The notes under the pieces: generated by a model
What the model was told of the DNA's origin: nothing
The model's database searches: none
The model's input: only the letters and a program-made list of their open reading frames with translations
Translations under genes and position numbers: made by a program
Part shown: positions 1 to 6,195 of the stretch, in pieces
How the letters are laid out: the number at the start of each line of letters is the position of its first letter
How positions within the stretch are numbered: position 1 is the first letter of the stretch
NCBI GenBank assembly: GCA_023460615.1
Contig: JAEWPL010000143.1
Location: 1 to 6,917 of the forward strand
Reading direction: 5' to 3'
Source of the DNA: Pseudomonadota bacterium
GTDB taxonomy: Bacteria > Pseudomonadota > Gammaproteobacteria > Enterobacterales > Succinivibrionaceae
DNA length: 6,917 nt

Positions 1-221
1 GATCTTCAGGTGTAGCAGGTGGCTCTTTAATGTTAATTCCTCTAGCTTGCTCTATCTTTGGCATTCCAAATGATATCGCAATGCAAGTTGTAGGTATTGG
101 CTTTATCATCGGTGTAATCCAAGATTCTACAGAAACTGCTCTAAACAGCTCTACTGACGTGATCTTCACAGCAGCAGCTTGCAAGAGAGCTCAAAGATTA
201 CAAGAGCAAAATAAAGCTTAA
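1..221 (+). CDS. sstT: Serine/threonine:sodium symporter SstT, C-terminal fragment (5' end outside window)
   Basis: Only the last 72 codons are present; the reading frame is already open at base 3 and ends at TAA 219-221. The visible protein begins S-S-G-V-A-G-G-S and continues with IPLACSIFGIPNDIAMQVVG, then GFIIGVIQDSTETALNSSTD, which I recognise as the highly conserved end of SstT in the dicarboxylate/amino acid:cation symporter (SDF) family. In that family this part contains the last transmembrane segments and the conserved Asn/Thr/Asp residues that help bind substrate and sodium. SstT imports serine and threonine with Na+ across the inner membrane. The Lys/Gln-rich tail (KRAQRLQEQNKA) is cytoplasmic-looking and variable in the family. 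The truncation is a window-edge effect, not a pseudogene. A strong terminator follows, so the gene is transcriptionally separate from the downstream operon. The family call is secure; the exact substrate is inferred from similarity. Confidence 0.9.
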   Translation, partial: SSGVAGGSLMLIPLACSIFGIPNDIAMQVVGIGFIIGVIQDSTETALNSSTDVIFTAAACKRAQRLQEQNKA

Positions 222-229
222 TAAGCTTT
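213..229. repeat. 17-bp inverted repeat across the sstT stop codon
   Basis: AAAGCTTA (213-220), a central A (221) and TAAGCTTT (222-229) form a perfect 8-bp inverted repeat around one base, covering the last codons and stop of sstT. As RNA it could fold as a 6-bp stem with a 5-nt loop. AAGCTT is frequent throughout this window because of codon choice, so chance is a fair explanation. It could also be a protein-binding site or a weak stem upstream of the terminator. Confidence 0.3.
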
Positions 230-249
230 CATTTTTCTAAAAATTTAAA

Positions 250-280
250 GGGGGGCTGATCGCAAGATCAGCCTTTTTTT
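250..280 (+). terminator. Rho-independent terminator of sstT
   Basis: A perfect 8-bp stem, GGCTGATC (254-261) with GATCAGCC (266-273), is closed by a GCAA (GNRA-type) tetraloop at 262-265 and followed at once by seven T residues (274-280) and further T-rich sequence. A run of six G residues (250-255) leads into the stem. It lies about 30 nt after the sstT stop codon and is correctly oriented to end sstT transcription. On the opposite strand the T-tract is interrupted by a C run, so bidirectional use looks weak. Confidence 0.93.
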
Positions 281-341
281 GTATTTTTTAATCCTTATAT
301 TTCAATAACTTATTTTTTTATTTTTCCTTATCTCTCCCTTT

Positions 342-370
342 TTGCCACTTAACTTTAGGGTTTTCAAAAT
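342..370 (+). promoter_or_regulatory. Candidate sigma-70-type promoter for the trb operon
   Basis: TTGCCA (342-347, 5 of 6 to the -35 consensus) is followed after exactly 17 bp by CAAAAT (365-370, 4 of 6 to the -10 consensus). A T-rich stretch (about 311-343) lies just upstream, where an UP element would sit. Initiation near 377 would give a leader of about 27 nt before the trbB start. The remainder of the 222-403 gap holds only the sstT terminator and pyrimidine-rich DNA. I see no gene in it and no operator resembling the KorB site of RP4. In an AT-rich genome such matches arise by chance fairly often, so this is a prediction from spacing and position only. Confidence 0.45.
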
Positions 371-403
371 TCGGGTGTTTAATATGCTGCGAGGAAAATT
401 ACT

Positions 404-1354
404 ATGCAGAATATTGAACAGCAACAATTAAATCAGACTATCAATAAGCTAAGTCTATGCTTAGGTGATGAAATTGTAAGCCTGCTCTTAGAAGGGCAGG
501 TAGATGAGATCATGCTTAATGCAGATGGCAAATTATTTTCAAAACACTCTGATGGTAGTAATTGCTGTTATGGAGAGCTTCCTTTAGAGAAAGCTCAACT
601 TGCAGTGAGAACCTTAGTTTCCCTACAAGGAGGCAATATCAACGATAAGAAACCTATTATCGATGGACAAATAGCTTGTTTTAATACCCGCTTTTGTGCC
701 CTATTGCCACCTTTAGTAAAAACGCCAAGTTTCTGTTTAAGACTCATGCATACTTCCTTTTTCGATATGCAAAAGCTTATCTCCTGTAATTTTTTAACTC
801 AAAGACAAGCAAAGCTTATCGACAATTTAATCAATGAAAAACAAAACCTTCTAATTTGTGGGCAAACCTCTTGTGGCAAAACTACTTTTATCAATGCGTT
901 ATTAAATCGCATTGGTCAATTAGAGACTGACTCTAGAATTGTCTGCATTGAAGATACCCCAGAGCTGCAACTTCAAAACGACAATTGCCTAAACCTATAC
1001 ACCAATGAGCACACCACTTTAAGTGATTTAGTAAAGGCAACCTTAAGACTTAGTCCTGACAGGATTGTCGTAGGTGAGGTTAGATCACAAGAGGCTTTAG
1101 ACATGGTAGATGCTATGTCTACAGGTCATAAAGGAACTCTAGCCTCCATTCACGCAGGCTCAGTAGAGCAATGTATGCAACGCTTAAGATTGCTAATTAG
1201 CAGAAATGCTAATGCTCCAAAACAGATTGAGGAGTTGATTTGTTTGGCTATTGACTACCTTGTGATCTTAAAAAGAGATCCTATAAGGCACATTGCAGCC
1301 ATTGCCAAACTTGAAGGTTTTAAAAATCAACAATATCAATTTAGTTATCTCTAA
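404..1354 (+). CDS. trbB: Conjugal transfer ATPase TrbB (VirB11-like)
   Basis: The 316-residue protein is almost the size of RP4 TrbB (about 320). VirB11/TrbB proteins form hexameric ATPase rings on the cytoplasmic side of the inner membrane and drive pilus assembly and substrate transfer. The N-terminal half has the family stretch DGQIACFNTRFCALLPPLV. The C-terminal half carries the Walker A motif GQTSCGKT (residues 153-160, K159), the Asp box IEDTPEL (182-188), the Walker B region with GEVR (224-227) and the His box GTLASIHAGS (244-253). The P-loop is slightly unusual, with Cys157 where Ser is more usual. No signal peptide or membrane segment is seen, as expected. The ATG at 404 has a good GAGG Shine-Dalgarno (391-394) 9 nt upstream, and an in-frame stop (380-382) excludes a much longer start. 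It is the first gene of the operon, as in the RP4 Tra2 order. A pilus-retraction-type PilT ATPase is the main alternative, but the neighbours argue against it. Confidence 0.93.
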   Translation: MQNIEQQQLNQTINKLSLCLGDEIVSLLLEGQVDEIMLNADGKLFSKHSDGSNCCYGELPLEKAQLAVRTLVSLQGGNINDKKPIIDGQIACFNTRFCALLPPLVKTPSFCLRLMHTSFFDMQKLISCNFLTQRQAKLIDNLINEKQNLLICGQTSCGKTTFINALLNRIGQLETDSRIVCIEDTPELQLQNDNCLNLYTNEHTTLSDLVKATLRLSPDRIVVGEVRSQEALDMVDAMSTGHKGTLASIHAGSVEQCMQRLRLLISRNANAPKQIEELICLAIDYLVILKRDPIRHIAAIAKLEGFKNQQYQFSYL

Positions 1355-1365
1355 AGGAATTAGCT

Positions 1366-1818
1366 ATGAATAAATCATTATTATCATTAACTGTAGGTCT
1401 TTTACTATTAGTATTCGCTCCTACTATCTTTGCTGCGGACACTAACACTAATTCCCTACCTTATGAGGATTGGCTTAAAACCATTCAAAAATCCTTAACA
1501 GGTCCTGTGGCCTTTTCTGTATCCCTAATTGGCATGGTCTCTGCTGGTGCAAGTTTAATTTTCATGGGTGGTGAAATGGGTAAATTCATGCGCACTATGA
1601 TTTATCTTGCTCTGGTCATGACTTTATTAGTTGGTGCTAACAATCTTATGACTTCCCTATTTAATGGTGCCCTAATCGATCAAGTTGAAAAGCCTTTAAG
1701 TCATGAGAACCTTGATAAACAGAAGGTTATCTATGATGAGCTTAAGGTAAGTAATTTAGAGCGCAAACTTGAGAATATAGTGCTTTTAAATTCTAAAAAA
1801 CCTACAGAGTATTGCTAA
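1366..1818 (+). CDS. trbC: Conjugative pilin precursor TrbC (VirB2-like)
   Basis: A 150-residue prepilin (RP4 TrbC is 145). Residues 1-23 form a signal peptide: K3, a Leu-rich core, and a likely cleavage after I-F-A (A23/A24). The mature region has the family signature around SLTGPVA (43-49), a first hydrophobic helix (about 47-67), a short polar loop GGEMGKFMR (68-76), and a second helix (about 77-98). A charged tail of about 45 residues (106-150) follows and would probably be removed. In RP4 the pilin is trimmed at both ends and cyclised head-to-tail by the TraF peptidase; whether that happens here is inference, and no TraF-like gene is visible in the window. The start is set by AAGGA (1354-1358), which overlaps the trbB stop and lies 7 nt before the ATG. 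The gap to trbB is 11 nt, and the stop overlaps the trbD start by one base. Confidence 0.9.
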   Translation: MNKSLLSLTVGLLLLVFAPTIFAADTNTNSLPYEDWLKTIQKSLTGPVAFSVSLIGMVSAGASLIFMGGEMGKFMRTMIYLALVMTLLVGANNLMTSLFNGALIDQVEKPLSHENLDKQKVIYDELKVSNLERKLENIVLLNSKKPTEYC

Positions 1819-2114
1819 TGAGCCCTCAACACAAAGTAAATCATTCTCTATTACGCCCTCAGACTTTTTTAGGGTGTGATAGAGAGCTTTGTATGTGTCT
1901 GTGCTTAATCTGCATAAGCTTAGGGATCTTTAAATTTAGCATTGAGATGATCATTTTTTTGACCATTATCTTTGTAGCAAGTTTTATGTTGCTTATGAAA
2001 ATGGCAAAAGAAGATCTGCTCTTGCGTAAAGTGATCTTAAGAAGCTTTAAGTACAAACACAATTACGTAGCAAAAGCTTTCATGTACTCAAAAATTCATA
2101 AACGTTACAAATAA
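1818..2114 (+). CDS. trbD: Inner-membrane transfer protein TrbD (VirB3-like)
   Basis: Starting at ATG 1818 gives 98 residues, close to RP4 TrbD (103). VirB3/TrbD is a small inner-membrane subunit that works with the VirB4/TrbE ATPase. Residues 9-24 (HSLLRPQTFLGCDREL) match the family motif of the form h-S-L-x-R-P-x-x-x-x-G-x-D-R-E-L. Two closely spaced hydrophobic stretches follow (about 24-36 and 42-58), then a basic cytoplasmic-type tail rich in Lys and Arg. The ATG overlaps the trbC stop as TAATG, with a weak AGAG (1806-1809) 8 nt upstream. A TTG at 1812 would add two residues, but it sits only 2 nt from that AGAG, so ATG is preferred. Five cysteines (20, 25, 27, 29, 32) crowd the first membrane segment, which is unusual. 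Confidence 0.88.
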   Translation: MSPQHKVNHSLLRPQTFLGCDRELCMCLCLICISLGIFKFSIEMIIFLTIIFVASFMLLMKMAKEDLLLRKVILRSFKYKHNYVAKAFMYSKIHKRYK

Positions 2115-2115
2115 G

Positions 2116-4548
2116 ATGATACAAATATTGCAATACTTGCTATATGCAGCAAGTTTAAGTTGCCTTTTTATGGCTTATACAGTGTTATTTGCTTATTTTA
2201 AACCGATGAAAAGAGCTAATAATGGCTACAGTTTTGTAGATCTATTAGATTATGGTTATCTGTTAGAGCACAACACTATCCTGCTTAAAAACGGCTTTTT
2301 AATGAAGATCTATAAGTTAGAGCCTAAATGCCACCGTTTTTTATCAGATAGTGATCAAAGCCATCAGCATGATATTATCGCAAGAGCCATAAATCAGATT
2401 GATGGGCAATTTACGCTAAACGTAGATATCATAAGAAAAAAAGCTCAACCTTGTGATAAAGAAACAAGCTACTTTGGTCCAAAAATCTTTTCTTTGTTAT
2501 TTTCAAAAAGAAATGAATTGCATCAGGGCTGTTTTACTAATGAATATTACTTATCGATTACTAAAACCGATGCACGCTATTCTTTAGTTGATAATCACCC
2601 TAAGTATGAAGCTATCTTCTCTGACTTTCAAAAGCAAACTAGCAATTTTGTATCTAAATTAAGTAGCGTGCTAAATTTACAAGAATGCACTTATTGCAAA
2701 AATCTGCCATATATAAGCCATGAAGCGGTAAATTTCTTATATTCAGCAATCAACTTTGAATCTATAAAATTATGTTTACCAAAATGTGAATTTACCTTAG
2801 ATGAGCTATTGTCTTGCCATGACTTTTTGCATGGTTATCCATCAAAATTAGATGATAAATATATTTGCTCTATCGCCATCAATGGTTTTCCTTATGATTC
2901 TTACTTTGGCATGCTCAATGAGCTTAATAAGTTAAATTTTAACTATCGCTTTTCGACTCGCTTTGTAAGTTTTAATAGTTTCAAATCTAACTTGTTATTA
3001 GAGCGTAAGCGTCGTTTATGGTTACAAAAAAGACGAGGCTTTTTAAATCAATTACTAGACAAAGATCCTCGTGAAGATGAAATCAATGAAGATGCGCAAG
3101 ATCAGTTAATAGATCTAAAAGATGCTAAGCGTAATTTAGCTCAAAATAAGAGTAGCTATGGCTCTTATACTGCACAAATTCTGATGCTAGGAAAAGATCT
3201 TGAAGAGCTTAATAAGAACGCTCAAAAAGTACTTAAAAGTCTTTCAACTTTAGGCTTTACAGGACATATTGAAACTTATAATAGCACTGAAGCTTATTTA
3301 GGCTCTCTACCAGGACACACACTTGAGAATGTAAGACGCCATACTATCTCAAATGTCGTCTTATCAGATCTTTTACCTATTGGTGGTAGCTTTACAGGAG
3401 AGCTTTACTCCCCAAATCAAAGATTTGGGGACAAAGCTCCATATCTTATGGCGGTGACTAACGATGAGAATCGTATTTCCTATCTAAACTTACATGTGCA
3501 GGATTTAGCTAACTGCTTTGTTGTAGGACCAACAGGTGCTGGTAAATCTGTCCTTTTAGGAAGCTTAATTATAAGTTTGTTGCGCTATAAAGGACTTAAA
3601 GTCTATGCATTTGAAAAAGGTTACTCCTTTTATGCTCTTACAAAAGCTGCTTTAGGACACCACTATGTGTTGCGTAATAACGACCAACTACAATTATGTC
3701 CACTACACGATTTGAGTACTGAAGCTTTAAGAAATCGAGCTGTAAATTATGTGATGTTTTTATTAGAGCTGTCTGGTATTGAAAATTTAGCTAAAGTAAA
3801 AGAAGAGGTTACTAATGCCATTGAGAATATCTATAAAGCTAAACTTGGCACTAACACGACTGCGACTTTAACCGACGTAAAACAATACCTTTGCAATAGT
3901 GAAATTACCGACTATTTAGATTGTTATTTATCAAACTCTCATCAGAGACATATCCTAGATGGAGAACATAATCCAAATTTAGAAGCACCTATCAATACTT
4001 TTGAATTAGGAGAATTCTTATCCTCAAATAAACAGGATGTACAAGCTATTTTAGCTTGTTTATTTATGTTAATTGAGGATGCCGTAGTAAAAAATGAAGC
4101 TACCGCCATCGTCATTGATGAGGCTTGGTTAATGCTCTCACATGATAAATTCTCTAAAAAGATCTTAGAGTGGCTTAAAACCTTTAGAAAATACAATGTA
4201 ACCATTATTCTAGCTACTCAATCTATAGGTGATCTTTGCCAAAATGAGAGTTTCTCTTTGTTCTTAGACACGATTAAAACTAGGATCTTTTTACCTAATC
4301 AAGATGCTAATAACGAGATCTTAACGCCTATCTATAAAAAGCTCTCTCTAAACGACAAGCAAATTCTAAGTATCAGCAAAGCTTCTCCTAAAAAAGATCT
4401 CTTTTTACACAAGGACGGAGAATTTATGCCTTTTAACTTACTTTTAAGTGAGGAGGAATTAGCGCTTTTATCTCTATCTCAACAGGATAAAAAACGCGTA
4501 GATAAGCTTTATAAAACTCATCAAGATGCTTTTGTATGGAGCCTATAA
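2116..4548 (+). CDS. trbE: Conjugal transfer ATPase TrbE (VirB4-like)
   Basis: An 810-residue protein (RP4 TrbE is about 850) and the largest component here. VirB4/TrbE energises pilus assembly and substrate transfer at the inner membrane. Residues 1-30 form an N-terminal hydrophobic segment, as in P-type TrbE. The CagE/TrbE/VirB family region follows, with a helical, charged stretch (about 290-380) and the signature GSLPGHTLENVRRH (396-409). The ATPase domain has Walker A GPTGAGKS (471-478, K477), Walker B AIVIDEAW (664-671, D668 and E669) and the motif ILATQSIGDL (698-707). All key motifs are intact and there is no frameshift. It begins one base after the trbD stop (TAA-G-ATG). No Shine-Dalgarno is visible upstream, so translation probably depends on coupling to trbD. 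The next gene, trbF, starts immediately after its stop codon. Confidence 0.95.
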   Translation: MIQILQYLLYAASLSCLFMAYTVLFAYFKPMKRANNGYSFVDLLDYGYLLEHNTILLKNGFLMKIYKLEPKCHRFLSDSDQSHQHDIIARAINQIDGQFTLNVDIIRKKAQPCDKETSYFGPKIFSLLFSKRNELHQGCFTNEYYLSITKTDARYSLVDNHPKYEAIFSDFQKQTSNFVSKLSSVLNLQECTYCKNLPYISHEAVNFLYSAINFESIKLCLPKCEFTLDELLSCHDFLHGYPSKLDDKYICSIAINGFPYDSYFGMLNELNKLNFNYRFSTRFVSFNSFKSNLLLERKRRLWLQKRRGFLNQLLDKDPREDEINEDAQDQLIDLKDAKRNLAQNKSSYGSYTAQILMLGKDLEELNKNAQKVLKSLSTLGFTGHIETYNSTEAYLGSLPGHTLENVRRHTISNVVLSDLLPIGGSFTGELYSPNQRFGDKAPYLMAVTNDENRISYLNLHVQDLANCFVVGPTGAGKSVLLGSLIISLLRYKGLKVYAFEKGYSFYALTKAALGHHYVLRNNDQLQLCPLHDLSTEALRNRAVNYVMFLLELSGIENLAKVKEEVTNAIENIYKAKLGTNTTATLTDVKQYLCNSEITDYLDCYLSNSHQRHILDGEHNPNLEAPINTFELGEFLSSNKQDVQAILACLFMLIEDAVVKNEATAIVIDEAWLMLSHDKFSKKILEWLKTFRKYNVTIILATQSIGDLCQNESFSLFLDTIKTRIFLPNQDANNEILTPIYKKLSLNDKQILSISKASPKKDLFLHKDGEFMPFNLLLSEEELALLSLSQQDKKRVDKLYKTHQDAFVWSL
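2130..2163 (+). promoter_or_regulatory. Candidate mRNA hairpin just inside trbE
   Basis: ACTTGCT (2135-2141) pairs perfectly with AGCAAGT (2148-2154) around a 6-nt loop. The outer bases GCAA (2130-2133) can also pair with TTGC (2160-2163) across an internal loop. The structure begins about 14 nt after the trbE start codon, a gene with no clear ribosome binding site. It might influence initiation or coupling with trbD. This is inferred from base pairing by eye only. Confidence 0.35.
3400..3439 (+). repeat. Strong two-part inverted repeat (hairpin) inside trbE
   Basis: TCCCCAAATC (3409-3418) and GATTTGGGGA (3422-3431) are perfect 10-bp complements around an AAA loop (3419-3421). After a small internal loop (3407-3408 against 3432), GAGCTTT (3400-3406) pairs with AAAGCTC (3433-3439), adding 7 bp. 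The pairing lies wholly within trbE, in codons just before the ATPase domain (around SPNQRFGDKAP). No T-tract follows, so it is not an intrinsic terminator. An mRNA stability element, a ribosome pause or a DNA-binding palindrome are all possible. Confidence 0.6.
4041..4059 (+). repeat. Short hairpin with T-rich tail inside trbE
   Basis: ACAAGCTA (4041-4048) and TAGCTTGT (4052-4059) are perfect 8-bp complements around a TTT loop. TTTATTTATG-type sequence follows, so it resembles a weak terminator within coding sequence. The stem is AT-rich and the T-tract is interrupted, so strong termination is unlikely. It may be coincidental. Confidence 0.25.
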
Positions 4549-5205
4549 ATGAAAAACAAAAGTTACGATTATAAAATCTCTAAAGATCAAATTAGATCTG
4601 CTAAAAATAACTTAGCCTTTGCTAATGCTTTAGGCTACGTAGGTTTTGCCTTAGGCTTTATAAGCTTAATAGGTTATCTTGCAGCCGATACTCAAAACAA
4701 GTTTATCCCCTATCTTGTGACTGTAGATAAACAAGGCTCTATCTTAAGCGTAGGTAAAGTACAAGAACAAAGGATTATGCCCTCTCAAGTTATAAGTGCA
4801 TATTTATGTGACTTTATTGAAACCCTACACACTAAAAGCACCGATAGCGCTCTACAGCTTGAGCTTATCAACAAGGTATATGCAGCTATAGCCTTAAATT
4901 CTAATGCGCAAAAAGTTGTAGATGAGCATTACCGCCAAAAGAACTACCTAAAACAAGATCTAATAAGTGAACAAGCTTTTGTAGATAGCATTGTAGGCAT
5001 TACTGATGAGAGTGTGCAAATTGAGTTTTTTATCAAAACTATTAAGAGTAATGAGGAGATGGTAAAGGATTACTACACAGCTTTAATTAGCTTCAAAATT
5101 GATACCCCAAATTACACCAAGTTAGAGCTTTTAAGGTTAAATCCAATTGGTTTGTTTATCTATGATCTTAACATCAGTAAAAAAATGCAAAGGCTTGAGG
5201 CTTAA
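4549..5205 (+). CDS. trbF: Inner-membrane core protein TrbF (VirB8-like)
   Basis: 218 residues. VirB8/TrbF proteins are bitopic inner-membrane proteins whose periplasmic domain has an NTF2-like fold and helps nucleate the secretion channel. Here a short cytoplasmic N-terminus (1-26, basic) leads to one transmembrane helix (about 27-46). The typical TrbF stretch KFIPYLVTVDKQGSILSVG (51-69) follows, and then a soluble domain to the C-terminus. The protein is shorter than RP4 TrbF (about 260) but in the usual VirB8 range. The ATG follows the trbE stop codon with no gap. GGAG at 4538-4541, within the last codons of trbE, gives a good Shine-Dalgarno 7 nt upstream. Its place directly after trbE matches RP4. 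In Tn4371-type elements trbJ and trbL intervene. Confidence 0.88.
   Translation: MKNKSYDYKISKDQIRSAKNNLAFANALGYVGFALGFISLIGYLAADTQNKFIPYLVTVDKQGSILSVGKVQEQRIMPSQVISAYLCDFIETLHTKSTDSALQLELINKVYAAIALNSNAQKVVDEHYRQKNYLKQDLISEQAFVDSIVGITDESVQIEFFIKTIKSNEEMVKDYYTALISFKIDTPNYTKLELLRLNPIGLFIYDLNISKKMQRLEA
5197..5200 (+). promoter_or_regulatory. Ribosome binding site that sets the trbG start
   Basis: GAGG lies 6 nt before ATG 5207, within the last codons of trbF. It supports starting trbG at 5207 rather than at the longer in-frame ATG 5147, which would overlap trbF by about 59 nt and put 20 extra residues in front of the signal peptide. Confidence 0.75.
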
Positions 5206-5206
5206 G

Positions 5207-6193
5207 ATGAGAAGCAATAATTTAACTATTCAAATAGCAATTGTTTCTTTAGCTTTTGTCTTATGTACAAGCTTTACTTATACAGTTAAAGCAAATGAAT
5301 TTGACGATAACTATGAATACGACTATGAACTTTATAACTCCTTGTCAAAGCTTGAGCAAAAAGACAAAAATGTACTCGAAAAACTCAATGCTTTAGATAA
5401 AAGGAGTATGTCAGGTAATGTCTTTCAAGCAGGAGTGGTGCAATTTACTTATGGCACTTCAATTCCAACTATCGTTTGTGCCGTTCTTGAAATTACCGAT
5501 ATTAGTTTAGAAAAAGGAGAAAGAATTTTATCGGTGCAAATAGGCGATGGCGCTAGATGGTCTATTGAAAGTGCCATCTCTGGAAGTTATGAAAATAGCG
5601 TTGAGCACATCATTGTAAAACCTTTAGATATAGCTTTAAAAACTAGCTTACTTATTGCTACCGACAGAAGAACATATCATTTACGATTAAAGTCCTCAAA
5701 GGCTGACTTTATGCCTGCGGTGAAATTCTATTATCCAAATCAAGCCCTTGAAAGTACCAATAGCTTTGAGCTTCTAAAAAGACAAAGGCAGGCGCCTACT
5801 TCAATGCAATATGCAAACTATGACAGAAAATCTAATCAAGAGGCTTTACAGAAGGTAAGTTTTAATCAAAACAGTAAGAACAAAACAACTAAAAAAGCTA
5901 ATCGTCAGTATATCTTTAACCTAAAAGGCGACAGAAAAATAGTACCTATCAATGCTTATACAGATGGACAGAAAACCTATATTCAAATGGCAAAAAATAG
6001 CAAGACTGATTTCATGCCTAACCTTTCTTTAGTAACTAAAAAGAGTGGCTTGTTTTCAAAAGAACAATTAAGTCAGGTGAATTACCGCATTATTGCTAAC
6101 ACTTACGTTGTTGACGGCATTTATGATCACTTGACCTTAACCTTAGATGCCGATGGTAAGACCTATCGGGCAGACATAATTAAAAGGGCATAA
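5207..6193 (+). CDS. trbG: Outer-membrane-complex protein TrbG (VirB9-like)
   Basis: Starting at ATG 5207 gives 328 residues (RP4 TrbG is just under 300). VirB9/TrbG is a periplasmic protein that joins VirB10/TrbI in the core complex spanning to the outer membrane. Residues 1-29 are a signal peptide, with probable cleavage after V-K-A before NEF. The N-terminal domain shows family patterns: VVQFTYGTSIPTIVCA, then LEKGERILSVQIGDGARW, then a TDRRTYHLRLKSS stretch leading to KFYYP. A polar, Gln/Asn/Lys-rich linker (about 175-228) follows. The C-terminal domain shows INAYTDGQKTYIQM and VNYRIIANTYVVDGIYDHLT, typical of VirB9. The heptad SKADFMP (164-170) recurs as SKTDFMP (265-271), once in each domain. 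A Cys near position 20 is not in a proper lipobox. It starts 1 nt after trbF and ends 2 nt before trbI, leaving no room for trbH. Confidence 0.9.
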   Translation: MRSNNLTIQIAIVSLAFVLCTSFTYTVKANEFDDNYEYDYELYNSLSKLEQKDKNVLEKLNALDKRSMSGNVFQAGVVQFTYGTSIPTIVCAVLEITDISLEKGERILSVQIGDGARWSIESAISGSYENSVEHIIVKPLDIALKTSLLIATDRRTYHLRLKSSKADFMPAVKFYYPNQALESTNSFELLKRQRQAPTSMQYANYDRKSNQEALQKVSFNQNSKNKTTKKANRQYIFNLKGDRKIVPINAYTDGQKTYIQMAKNSKTDFMPNLSLVTKKSGLFSKEQLSQVNYRIIANTYVVDGIYDHLTLTLDADGKTYRADIIKRA

Positions 6194-6195
6194 AA

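Noticed and set aside
294..301. TTATAT-type -10 element in the intergenic region
   Set aside because: No -35-like hexamer lies at a workable distance; the nearest one is within the terminator T-tract with about 11 bp spacing.
1812..1817. TTG start for trbD at 1812
   Set aside because: It would add only two residues and is too close to the only possible Shine-Dalgarno. The overlapping ATG at 1818 fits the compact operon.
1859..2062. Open frame of 67 codons on the minus strand inside trbD
   Set aside because: It lies wholly opposite a gene with a clear family match, has no recognisable domain, and its Lys/Ile-rich product is typical of the antisense of AT-rich coding DNA.
3942..4205. Open frame of 87 codons on the minus strand inside trbE
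   Set aside because: It is opposite the Walker B region of trbE, shows no family resemblance and has no plausible upstream context.
5147..5206. Longer start for trbG at ATG 5147
   Set aside because: It overlaps trbF by about 59 nt and places 20 residues before an otherwise standard signal peptide. ATG 5207 has a good ribosome binding site and normal spacing.
5252..5268. Possible lipoprotein signal (Cys at about residue 20 of TrbG)
   Set aside because: The residues before the Cys are F-V-L, which lack the small residue needed at -1. A normal signal peptidase I site after V-K-A is better.
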